Origin: an uncultured Clostridium sp.
Lineage (GTDB): Bacteria; Bacillota; Clostridia; Clostridiales; Clostridiaceae
Direction: 5' to 3'
Assembly: GCF_900769625.1 (NCBI RefSeq)
Contig: NZ_CAAGHK010000082.1
Coordinates: forward strand, 7,965 to 71,964
DNA: 64,000 nucleotides
Shown here in pieces: positions 26,894 to 34,703 of the stretch. The translations under genes were made by a program, and so were the position numbers. Positions within the stretch are counted from its first letter, which is position 1. Each line of letters starts with the position of its first letter. The notes below the pieces were generated by a model. It did not search any database and was not told the origin of the DNA. It saw nothing but the letters and a program-made list of their open reading frames with translations.

Positions 26894-28312
26894 AAGGTAA
26901 CAAGTAACTACACAAGAAATATTGAACTCATTCACTCTCACCTTGTCGTTGATAAAAGTTTTGATATCGTAGAGCGAAAATTTATTATTGGTGGACGTCA
27001 TAGTGTTTTATATTATATGAATGGTTTCATAAAAGACGACATTATGGAGGAAATATTAAAATTATTTTTAAAAATTAAAGTAGATACAATGAATTCTTTT
27101 GAAACTGCTGAAGAATTCATGCTTCATGAGATACCTCATGTATCTGTAGAAAAGGAAAATAATTTAGAAAAAATAATTGATGCTCTATTAAGCGGGCAGA
27201 CAATATTATATATAGATAAATTTAACTACTTTTTTATTATTGATCTGCGTACTTATCCTGGAGCAGACTCTTCTGAACCAGAAAAGGAAAAAACCCTCAG
27301 AGGAAGCCGTGATGCTTTCATTGAAAAATTAGTATTCAATATTGGATTCGTAAGGCGAAGAATAAGAGATCCGCGGCTGGTTTTTGAAATTCATCAAGTG
27401 GGTAAAATGTCCAAAACAGATGTATGCATAGCCTATATTGATGGTGTTGCTGATGAAAAAATACATAAAAAAATAGTTGAAAGTATTACAAATGTTGATT
27501 TAAATGCCTTGACTGTTGGTGACCAGAGTCTGGTTGATACAATGATTAAAAAGAATTATTTCACCCCATTCCCCAAAGTACGATATACTGAAAGGCCGGA
27601 TGTTACAGCTGCGCACTTGGTAGAAGGTAAATTCGTTATCTTTGTTGATAATTCACCAAATGTAATTATTCTTCCTACTACAGTATTTGATTTTACGCAG
27701 GATGTAAATGATTATTACTTTCCACTATTTACAGGCAACTATTTAAGATTGGTAAGAAATCTAACCACATTATCAACAATATTTTTGATTCCTATTTTTT
27801 TATTATATGTTAATGGTGCACTAAAACTGCCGGCTTTTTTTGATTTTCTAACTCCAGAAGCTGATTATAGAATTCCTATGTTCTGGCAATTCTTTATTCT
27901 TGAATTTGCTATCGATGGTTTAAAGCTTGCTTCATTAAATACTCCAACACCTCTCGGTACTTCTCTCTCAGTAATCGGAGGCTTAATCATCGGTGAGTAT
28001 GCTATTAATACAGGATGGTTTACTGACCAGTCAATCTTATATATGTCTGTTGTTGCTTTAGCTGGCTTCTCTCAGCCAAGTATAGAAATGACATATGCAA
28101 CCAAATTTACAAGAGTAATTCTTCTTATACTATCACAGATATTTGGAATATACGGATTAATAGGCGGTACTATACTTGTAATTATAATAATGGCACGTAC
28201 AAAGACAATTGTCGGCGAACCTTATTTTTATCCTTTAGTTCCATTCAATTGGAGAAAACTTAAAACTCTTTTATTCAGAACTAAAACAACTAAAAAAGTT
28301 CAGGAATCTTAA
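26891..28312 (+). CDS. SpoVAF/GerA-family spore protein
   Basis: The 473-residue protein has an N-terminal soluble GerA-type region (about 1-280) and a C-terminal membrane block (about 290-440, five or so helices). Diagnostic segments are RGSRDAFIEKL, RRRIRDPRL, MSKTDVCIAYI, VRYTERPD and the loop NTPTPLGTSLSVIGGLIIGEYA. These fit SpoVAF best among GerA-A subunit paralogues. In spores such proteins sit in the inner membrane and take part in germination with the SpoVA channel or germinant receptors. No gerB, gerC or other spoVA gene is adjacent, so it is an orphan. The start is the TTG at 26891. Expression in the forespore (SigG) would be expected but I cannot show a SigG promoter. Confidence 0.85.
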   Translation: MKVTSNYTRNIELIHSHLVVDKSFDIVERKFIIGGRHSVLYYMNGFIKDDIMEEILKLFLKIKVDTMNSFETAEEFMLHEIPHVSVEKENNLEKIIDALLSGQTILYIDKFNYFFIIDLRTYPGADSSEPEKEKTLRGSRDAFIEKLVFNIGFVRRRIRDPRLVFEIHQVGKMSKTDVCIAYIDGVADEKIHKKIVESITNVDLNALTVGDQSLVDTMIKKNYFTPFPKVRYTERPDVTAAHLVEGKFVIFVDNSPNVIILPTTVFDFTQDVNDYYFPLFTGNYLRLVRNLTTLSTIFLIPIFLLYVNGALKLPAFFDFLTPEADYRIPMFWQFFILEFAIDGLKLASLNTPTPLGTSLSVIGGLIIGEYAINTGWFTDQSILYMSVVALAGFSQPSIEMTYATKFTRVILLILSQIFGIYGLIGGTILVIIIMARTKTIVGEPYFYPLVPFNWRKLKTLLFRTKTTKKVQES

Positions 28313-28316
28313 AAAG

Positions 28317-28349
28317 TATGGCTATATGATACTTAATCATATAGCCATA
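28317..28349. terminator. Bidirectional terminator after the SpoVAF-like gene
   Basis: TATGGCTATATGAT and its exact complement at 28336-28349 form a 14-bp stem with a 5-base loop between two convergent genes. T-tracts are modest on both sides. Confidence 0.75.
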
Positions 28350-28369
28350 TTCTCTGTATTTACTTCTTC

Positions 28370-29584
28370 CTATTCCACGAAATTTTCGATTTCAAAAGCA
28401 TAGTCTTCAAGCAGGCATACATTACTGCTGTCATAACAACCTATTTCAATATTCTCTACATTAGAGCATTTGAAAACTGCAGTTTTATACTCATCCCCTG
28501 AATACTCATTCTTTAATTCTTCTGCTCTTTTATCGGTTATTTCATCATAAATAACATCATTACTTTTTATGAATAAATCATTTAAATCTGTACTTATCGT
28601 TCTGCCTATATATTCATAGTTATATTTCAACACTATGTAGCTGCTATCACATATAAAGTCAACTATTTTCACTGACAGATTATCATCGATATTAAGGTAA
28701 AACTGATGAAATTCTTGCACATTAATTTTATTACTTATAAGGGGATCCTGTCCATTGTTGCTACCATAATATATTGGAATAACTTTCAGCTTTTCCAATG
28801 GTTCATTACACAAATATTTAGCAGCATATTCATATTGTTTGGGATTATTTGATGTTTTCTCTCCAAGCATCATTAATTGATTATCATCATCATCTAAGAC
28901 AAGAAATCCAAGCCTACTCTTTTTATTACTTTTGTAAAATGATTCTATTTTTATTGTCAGAGGTGAAATTGTCACTTTCTTTATTGTTCCCTTAACATCC
29001 TTATGATTGATTATATTCTCCATCTTTTCTTCATATGTATCCTTGAGAATTTTTGCTGTATCAACATTAAATCTAATATTCCACCAGCCTTCTATCCCAA
29101 ACATCTTTTCAATACCAATAGATATATTTAAGTTTGCAGGAAGGTTTTCGTAATCCCAGCTTATCCGCTTGACAATCCTCGCTTGATTATTATCTATAAG
29201 CTCAAGATTATTTTTTGATATAAGATGCATATCCTGGCCATTAATAATCAATGATGATATATGTATATCCGCATCCCTTAATTCCTTAATTTTCTCATTA
29301 TCATTTTCTACCAGAAAACTGAGCATTAATATATTTTTATCTGCCACTGCGCTTTCAAGTGTTACTATTATATTGTCATATTCCTTGGAACTGCCAATAA
29401 CTTCAAGATAATCCTCATACTTTTCAAGATTAGCATCATCAGCCTTCAAAAAAATTCCACTTATTATTGGAATGTTATTTCTTATGATAAAACCGGCAGT
29501 TAATATAATAATAAATATAATAGACAGTATTTTATATTTTTTATCAACAGTAAATATTTTATAAATAAAGCTAGTCCACTTCAT
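28370..29584 (-). CDS. Single-pass membrane protein, DUF4179/DUF5643-like
   Basis: The 404-residue protein has a short cytoplasmic N-terminus (about 18 residues), one membrane helix (about 19-38) and a large outside region of two or three beta-rich domains. The first (about 65-200, with NIIVTLESAVADKNILMLSFLV) resembles DUF4179 and the later part resembles DUF5643. In the family these domains are usual in anti-sigma factors, but no sigma factor gene is adjacent and the N-terminus is too short for a normal anti-sigma domain. The start chosen is the ATG at 29584 behind AGAGG; a TTG at 29602 has no ribosome site. Confidence 0.65.
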   Translation of the reverse strand: MKWTSFIYKIFTVDKKYKILSIIFIIILTAGFIIRNNIPIISGIFLKADDANLEKYEDYLEVIGSSKEYDNIIVTLESAVADKNILMLSFLVENDNEKIKELRDADIHISSLIINGQDMHLISKNNLELIDNNQARIVKRISWDYENLPANLNISIGIEKMFGIEGWWNIRFNVDTAKILKDTYEEKMENIINHKDVKGTIKKVTISPLTIKIESFYKSNKKSRLGFLVLDDDDNQLMMLGEKTSNNPKQYEYAAKYLCNEPLEKLKVIPIYYGSNNGQDPLISNKINVQEFHQFYLNIDDNLSVKIVDFICDSSYIVLKYNYEYIGRTISTDLNDLFIKSNDVIYDEITDKRAEELKNEYSGDEYKTAVFKCSNVENIEIGCYDSSNVCLLEDYAFEIENFVE

Positions 29585-29785
29585 TTCATGTACCTCTAAC
29601 AACTGTAATAATCTGTTTTATGAATATAAAAAATAAGTTCATAATCAAAATAAATTCTTTAAGTATATTCCTCAAACTGATTTTGTATTTCATATTTGAT
29701 TTTCAGCATTCTATATGTCACCATACTAATTATTCCTTAGTTAAAATCTCTTCTTTATTTTATCATTCAATTATGACACAAAGAA

Positions 29786-29815
29786 AGCCTGAATTCTTTA
29801 TTCAGGCTCTAATTC
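29786..29815 (-). terminator. Terminator of the cvfB gene
   Basis: AGCCTGAA and TTCAGGCT pair over 8 bases with a 7-base loop; TTTCTTTG follows on the minus strand. It lies 20 bases after the cvfB stop. Confidence 0.75.
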
Positions 29816-29827
29816 TATAATTATTTT

Positions 29828-30664
29828 CTATAAAAGTCTTGTTCCTTCTTTATCCTGAGTGATAAGTTTCTTTTTCATTAATCCACCAAGTGTCATCTTA
29901 AAGTAGTTTTTACTTGTATTGAACTCTCTTTTTATATCTTCAGGAGATGATTTGTCATTATATGGCATAAATCCGCCATTTTCTTTTAACATAGCTAAAA
30001 TTTTCTCACTTAATTCCTCTCTTGCATCAAATCTTTTCTTTCTTGTAGTTAATCCTATCATTCCATCTTCATAGATTCTCTTAACTCTTACATTTACCAC
30101 CTGGCCTGGATATAGGTACTCAAAATGTTCATTTGCTAATATAAGTCCCTTATACTTTCCATCAACTGCAACATTAAGTGTTCCATTTTCATTTGTATTG
30201 TATACTATTGCCGAAACTTCATCTGATACTTTATAAGTTCCTTCTTCCGCTGTATCAAGATATAAATCAACTTTTGTCGTTCCTGCAAGTCGGTCAGTTT
30301 TATCTATGTACATATAAATAAGATACTTTTCACCAGTCTTAAGCTTGAAGCTCTGTTCCTTTAATGGTATGAATAAGTCTCTTTCCAATCCTATATCAGC
30401 AAAAGCACCTATACTACTTTGTGATACTATCTTAAGGTAAGCAACTTCACCTGTAGTAAGGTATGGTTTCTTTAAAGTACAGATCATTCTGTCTTTTGAA
30501 TCTCTGTACACAAATACTTCTACTTTGTCTCCTTCATTAATAACTGTGCCTTTACATGCACTATTAGGAAGAAGTACTTCATCACCAAATTTATCTTTAA
30601 GGTAATAACCAAAATCAACTTTCTTGCTTACTACTAAATTACAATATTGTCCTAATACTATCAT
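29828..30664 (-). CDS. cvfB: S1-domain RNA-binding protein, CvfB family
   Basis: The 278-residue protein has three S1-like beta-barrels (about 1-65, 70-140 and 145-215) followed by a winged-helix C-terminus (about 225-278, EKILAMLKENGGFMPYNDKSSPEDIKREF). This domain order is that of CvfB/YitL, an RNA-binding protein that affects virulence genes and RNA turnover in staphylococci. The start is the ATG at 30664 behind GGAGG; an ATG at 30685 overlaps no ribosome site. It precedes nothing in its own operon but lies just downstream of the hexapeptide-repeat gene. Confidence 0.9.
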   Translation of the reverse strand: MIVLGQYCNLVVSKKVDFGYYLKDKFGDEVLLPNSACKGTVINEGDKVEVFVYRDSKDRMICTLKKPYLTTGEVAYLKIVSQSSIGAFADIGLERDLFIPLKEQSFKLKTGEKYLIYMYIDKTDRLAGTTKVDLYLDTAEEGTYKVSDEVSAIVYNTNENGTLNVAVDGKYKGLILANEHFEYLYPGQVVNVRVKRIYEDGMIGLTTRKKRFDAREELSEKILAMLKENGGFMPYNDKSSPEDIKREFNTSKNYFKMTLGGLMKKKLITQDKEGTRLL

Positions 30665-30705
30665 ATTTATTCCTCCATACATCATGCATTATGATGTTTA
30701 TATTT

Positions 30706-31206
30706 TTATTCCATTTCTTTGCTCAGCTTAACATAATTCAAGCTTGACTTACTGTTTTTTTCAATTTCCTCTTTTGTAAGTTTTCTCACAGCTTTTGCTG
30801 GATTTCCTAAAATAAGCATACCATCTTCAAACTCTTTATTCTGAGTAACAAGTGCACCAGCTGCTACTATACTATTATTGCCTATTTTAGCTCCATTTAG
30901 TATTATTGCTCCCATCCCTATTAATGTATTATCCCCTATTGTACACCCATGTATTATGGCATTATGCCCAATAGTACAGTTATCACCGATACTCACCTTT
31001 TCCGTATTATCTACATGAACCACTGAGTTTTCCTGAATATTTGTATTTTCACCAATAGTTATGTTTTCCATATCGCCTCTCAACACTGAACCAAACCATA
31101 CATTTGCATTCTTCTTCAAAGTCACTTTCCCAATAATAACTGCAGTTTCTGAGACATATGCATCTTCATGAATGACTGGACTATTACCCCTATAGCTTTT
31201 TATCAT
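30706..31206 (-). CDS. Gamma-carbonic anhydrase-family protein (hexapeptide repeat)
   Basis: The 166-residue protein is built of hexapeptide repeats forming a left-handed beta-helix. The three histidines that bind metal in gamma-carbonic anhydrases are present (His64, His81, His86 in VVHVDN, TIGHNAIIH). Proteins of this YrdA-like branch often show little carbonic anhydrase activity, so the reaction is uncertain. The ATG at 31206 sits behind AGAGGTG; a GTG at 31215 lies in the ribosome site. It is 41 bases upstream of cvfB and could share its transcript. Confidence 0.9.
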   Translation of the reverse strand: MIKSYRGNSPVIHEDAYVSETAVIIGKVTLKKNANVWFGSVLRGDMENITIGENTNIQENSVVHVDNTEKVSIGDNCTIGHNAIIHGCTIGDNTLIGMGAIILNGAKIGNNSIVAAGALVTQNKEFEDGMLILGNPAKAVRKLTKEEIEKNSKSSLNYVKLSKEME

Positions 31207-31386
31207 CTGTATCACCTCTGAATATTATTTATAAAATGTCTCTATCCGCTGTTATCTGCCGGCTGTTGACATAATACTATAGCTTGTATGTGCTAAAGTT
31301 ATTTTATCATTAGATTTAGTTATTGTCATTATTTTAGCTACCTCTTTAATAAGTATATATTATAAAACAATTATAAAGGGATTTAT

Positions 31387-32394
31387 ATGGGAAAGAAAAA
31401 AACTTCGAGCTCTCAAACCATAGACATAAATAATCTCAGATTCTATTTTGGTATTCCTCATGCACATTGTGCATTTTCAACTGGACTTGGAACACCTATA
31501 GAAGCTTTTGATTATGCAAGACACAATGGCCTTGACTTTCTTGTACTTACAGACCATAACAACTATCTTACTAAATCTGTAAGAGTAAAAGGTGAAGAAT
31601 TCAGCAAGTGGGATGCTTCTCAATATATTTCTTCAAAATATAATAAAAAACATGAAAATTTTCTCTCAATGATAGGTTTCGAAAGCAAAACTAATATTTT
31701 AGGTGATATAAATATAGTAAATTCTAATATTTTCTTTACTGGAACCGTAAACAATATTCAGCTTCTTATTTTATGGATGCTTAATAATCCAAATGCTTTT
31801 ATTTCAATAAATCATCCTCACAGTTCAGTGCAATATCTTGAATATAACGATGTACTAAATAGAATTATCACATGTATAGAAGTCGGAAATGGTTCATCAC
31901 CTAACAAATATCAGCGATATGAGAAATACTATTACAAACTTCTCGATAAAGGCTGGAAGTTAAGTGCAATTAACAGTCAGGATAATCATCGGATGAATTT
32001 TGGAGATGATGAAAATCTCACCTGTGTAATTGCTGATAATCTGACATCTTCATCATTAATAAGAGCTTTTAGAGATGGCCATACATATTCAACTGAATCT
32101 AGAAGCTTAAATATGTATTTTACAATCAATGATTGTTTCATGGGCAGTTGTATCAGCACACAAAATAGTGAGCTCAACTTTTTAATTTTTGCTAAAGATG
32201 TAAATTATAAAATTTCTGAAATACAGATAATCTCTAACAATGGTACAATAATAAAAAAAATAACTAATCTAAATATAAACAGAATCCGCTACCTATATAA
32301 ACATGAACCTGAAGAAAGTGAACGCTGGTATGTAATTAAAGTTATCTTAGAAAACTCAAAAATCGCAATAAGCTCCCCAATTTACAGAAAATAA
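31387..32394 (+). CDS. PHP-domain metal-dependent phosphoesterase-like protein
   Basis: The 335-residue protein starts its PHP domain at about residue 18 with FYFGIPHAHCAFSTG and has the second metal motif LTDHNNY near residue 55, and later ISINHPHSS and NSQDNHRMN. These give the His/Asp set of a PHP phosphoesterase of the CehA/McbA-like group. The last 90 residues form a beta-rich extension. There is no signal peptide. The substrate is unknown. The gene is divergent from the hexapeptide-repeat gene. Confidence 0.85.
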   Translation: MGKKKTSSSQTIDINNLRFYFGIPHAHCAFSTGLGTPIEAFDYARHNGLDFLVLTDHNNYLTKSVRVKGEEFSKWDASQYISSKYNKKHENFLSMIGFESKTNILGDINIVNSNIFFTGTVNNIQLLILWMLNNPNAFISINHPHSSVQYLEYNDVLNRIITCIEVGNGSSPNKYQRYEKYYYKLLDKGWKLSAINSQDNHRMNFGDDENLTCVIADNLTSSSLIRAFRDGHTYSTESRSLNMYFTINDCFMGSCISTQNSELNFLIFAKDVNYKISEIQIISNNGTIIKKITNLNINRIRYLYKHEPEESERWYVIKVILENSKIAISSPIYRK

Positions 32395-32428
32395 AAAGTC
32401 GGCTGATCAGACCGACTTTCTTTTATTT
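32395..32428. terminator. Bidirectional terminator after the PHP gene
   Basis: AAAGTCGG and CCGACTTT form an 8-bp stem with a 9-base loop, followed by CTTTTATTT. The minus strand has TTTTTAT, so it also serves the convergent gene at 32423, whose stop lies in its 3' flank. Confidence 0.85.
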
Positions 32429-32752
32429 ATCTTTTTTATTGTTCTTTACTCTGTTTGGCTTTGCCTTAGGTTTTATTTTTATAACTTTTTCCTTTTTCTT
32501 AGGACCGCCTGTCTGCTGTATTTCCATGAACCATAATAAAAATAAAACTGTGCATATTGTTACTGCAGTATTTAAATAGCCATTCATACCCTTCACGAAT
32601 AACTGAACGCAGAATAATACTACTGCAATTGCTAAAGGTATCCATTTATTTATACGTACCTTAGAAAATACATACATTCTACATATTGCATAAAGAGCTA
32701 AAATAATTATCAGCATTCCAACATAAAATAATATTGTAGATAAAACGTTCAT
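32423..32752 (-). CDS. Small membrane protein with lysine-rich tail
   Basis: A 109-residue protein with three hydrophobic segments (about 5-25, 36-53 and 60-80) and a very basic C-terminus (KKKEKVIKIKPKAKPNRVKNNKKDK region). The start follows AAGGAGG. The tail suggests contact with nucleic acid or phospholipid head groups on the cytoplasmic side. No family is recognised. Confidence 0.7.
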   Translation of the reverse strand: MNVLSTILFYVGMLIIILALYAICRMYVFSKVRINKWIPLAIAVVLFCVQLFVKGMNGYLNTAVTICTVLFLLWFMEIQQTGGPKKKEKVIKIKPKAKPNRVKNNKKDK

Positions 32753-32868
32753 CGATGAATTTCCTCCTTATAAAGTCTATAATATTAATATTAAGTTAAT
32801 TTCTTAATATTATCAAGTAGTTCAAGTCTTTCTTTTTACTTTTATTCTAAATATATCTATTGTGGAAT

Positions 32869-32958
32869 ATTTTGATAAAATATTAAAATATCAAAATTAT
32901 TTTTATATTTTTTTATATTTTGCTTTATAATCTTGTTTTTTTTTGATAAAATATAAAA
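32869..32958. promoter_or_regulatory. Repeated and palindromic operator-like sites before the Lrp/AsnC gene
   Basis: ATTTTGATA (32869-32877) and TATCAAAAT (32889-32897) are perfect inverted arms. The sequence TTTTGATAAAATAT occurs at 32870-32883 and again at 32941-32954. Repeated AT-rich sites just upstream of an Lrp-type regulator fit autoregulation, which is usual for the family. Confidence 0.5.
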
Positions 32959-32988
32959 AATAGAATACATAAAATAAGAGGTGATATA

Positions 32989-33456
32989 ATGGCTTTTGTT
33001 CCAAATGGTCATTTAGATGAATTAGATTTTCAAATACTGGAACTTCTAATAAAAGACTGTAGAACTCCATACTTAGAAATAGCAAGAATCTGCCATGTTA
33101 GTGGTGGTACAATACATGTGAGAATGAAAAAAATGGAGGATATGGGCATCATAAAAGGATCAAGAATAGTTTTAAATCTTCCTAAGCTTGGTTATGACGT
33201 ATGCTGTTTTGTTGGTATATATGTTGATAAAACATCATCATTCAATTCAGTATTTGATAAAATGTCCAACATAAAAGAAGTAGTTGAATTGCATTTAACT
33301 ACTGGTGATTATTCAATGTTTGCAAAGATAGTTTGTAGAAACATCTCCGATCTTCAGGATGTTTTACTTAATAAAATAAATAATATCGATGACATTTCAA
33401 GAACTGATACTTTTGTATCTTTATCTCAGCCTATAGACAGAAACATAAGTTTATAA
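32989..33456 (+). CDS. Lrp/AsnC-family transcriptional regulator
   Basis: The 155-residue protein has an N-terminal helix-turn-helix (about 10-60, LDFQILELLIKDCRTPYLEIARICHVSGGTIHVRMKKME) and a C-terminal ligand-binding RAM domain (about 70-148). Such proteins form dimers and octamers and respond to amino acids. The start ATG is behind AGAGGTG. Two asparagine synthetase genes and ilvE occur in the window, but none adjoins it, so its target is unknown. Confidence 0.93.
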   Translation: MAFVPNGHLDELDFQILELLIKDCRTPYLEIARICHVSGGTIHVRMKKMEDMGIIKGSRIVLNLPKLGYDVCCFVGIYVDKTSSFNSVFDKMSNIKEVVELHLTTGDYSMFAKIVCRNISDLQDVLLNKINNIDDISRTDTFVSLSQPIDRNISL

Positions 33457-33470
33457 TTAAATATTCTTTT

Positions 33471-33506
33471 AATCAGTATTATCGATTTAATACTGATTTT
33501 TTATTT
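33471..33506 (+). terminator. Terminator of the Lrp/AsnC gene
   Basis: AATCAGTATT and AATACTGATT form a 10-bp stem with an 8-base loop and TTTTATTTT follows, 15 bases after the stop. Confidence 0.88.
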
Positions 33507-33563
33507 TATGTATAACTTCTTATATACTGAACAAAATATCCTTGTAAAAGGAGTGTGTTTTTT

Positions 33564-33758
33564 ATGAAATTTTTAGATATTACTGCACTTATTTTAATTA
33601 TTATTGGCGGATTAAACTGGGGATTAATCGGTTTCTTTCAATTCAATTTGGTAAATACAATTTTGGGTGATTATTCAATATTAAGCAGAATAATCTATGC
33701 ATTAGTAGGATTAGCCGCTATTTATTCTATTTCATTTTTTATGAAAGATAAACATTAA
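33564..33758 (+). CDS. Small membrane protein, DUF378 family
   Basis: The 64-residue protein has two membrane helices (about 5-27 and 39-58) with the conserved GGLNWGLIGFF segment at about 15-25 and VNTILG, which mark DUF378 (YuzA-like) proteins. The function is unknown. The start chosen is the ATG at 33564, ten bases after AAAGGAG; a GTG three codons earlier lies too close to that site. A strong terminator follows. Confidence 0.88.
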   Translation: MKFLDITALILIIIGGLNWGLIGFFQFNLVNTILGDYSILSRIIYALVGLAAIYSISFFMKDKH

Positions 33759-33763
33759 TTTTC

Positions 33764-33791
33764 AGCTCTGTTTTTAGCAGAGCTTTTTTTC
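33764..33791 (+). terminator. Terminator of the DUF378 gene
   Basis: AGCTCTG and CAGAGCT form a 7-bp stem with a 7-base loop and a run of seven T follows. Confidence 0.92.
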
Positions 33792-33904
33792 TTTAATAAC
33801 TTAAGAAAATATTAATCATATTTTAATTTATTGTTTCATTTTTTTGGTATATAATATAATAAATTCAATCAAGAAGATCAATTCAAAGGAGGCTTGAATT
33901 TACT

Positions 33905-34669
33905 TTGATTAATTTATTTCATAACAATATAGAAAATATATATGATATAGTATATTTATTTACATTTTATTCTTTTGGCGGCTGGTGCCTTGAAGTATCC
34001 TATTATTTTAAAAATGAAAGAAGATTTGTTAACAGAGGATTTCTAAAAGGACCATTTTGTCCAATCTATGGCTCCTGCATCGTACTTTTGATTTTTTTAT
34101 TGGAACCCTATAAACACAATATTCCATTATTATTCTTAAGTGCATTTTTTATAACATCACTTTTAGAATATATTACGGGATTTGTTCTCGAAAAAGTTTT
34201 TAAAACAAAATGTTGGGATTACTCTGATGATCCTTTTAATATACATGGCAGAGTTTGTCTTCCATATTCATTAATATGGGGTACCGGTGAAGTTATAATA
34301 ATAACTGTCATCAATCCAATAATAACCAGATTAATCTATAGTATTCCTTATTTCCTTACTTCATTCCTTTTCTATCTTATTGTATTTTATTTTTTGTTGG
34401 ATTTTTCACTGACTGTATTTTCACTTTTGGAAACAGATAAATTCTCTTACCCATTTGAATTTGCTTCAATTAATCTTTCTCTTAACAAAGTAAACTCTAT
34501 TTCAAATCTTTATAGGTATAAAGCTAGTGATAAATTTAAAACTTTCAGCAATATATTCCAAAGATTGAAGCTGAATAATAAAAAATTCATTCAAAATTTT
34601 AATAGTAAATCATCTCAACAACTTAATATATTTATTAAAAATATTAAAGATAAAATAAAAAAATATTAA
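33905..34669 (+). CDS. Putative ABC-transporter-permease-like membrane protein (CmpB family)
   Basis: The 254-residue protein has about five membrane helices in its first 180 residues with family segments FYSFGGWCLEVSYY, FVNRGFLKGPFCPIYG and WDYSDDPFNIHGRVCLPYSLIWG, then a basic cytoplasmic tail (about 190-254). This matches the widespread clostridial family annotated as putative ABC transporter permease (PF06541), although no ATPase is adjacent and transport has not been shown. The start is a TTG at 33905, 12 bases after AAAGGAGG; no better in-frame start exists. Confidence 0.82.
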   Translation: MINLFHNNIENIYDIVYLFTFYSFGGWCLEVSYYFKNERRFVNRGFLKGPFCPIYGSCIVLLIFLLEPYKHNIPLLFLSAFFITSLLEYITGFVLEKVFKTKCWDYSDDPFNIHGRVCLPYSLIWGTGEVIIITVINPIITRLIYSIPYFLTSFLFYLIVFYFLLDFSLTVFSLLETDKFSYPFEFASINLSLNKVNSISNLYRYKASDKFKTFSNIFQRLKLNNKKFIQNFNSKSSQQLNIFIKNIKDKIKKY

Positions 34670-34694
34670 GGGAAAATCCCTTAATATTTTTTTA
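34661..34694. terminator. Strong bidirectional terminator
   Basis: AAATATTAAGGG and CCCTTAATATTT form a 12-bp stem with a 5-base loop and T-runs on both sides, between two convergent genes. Confidence 0.92.
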
Positions 34695-34703
34695 TTGTGG
34701 CTT

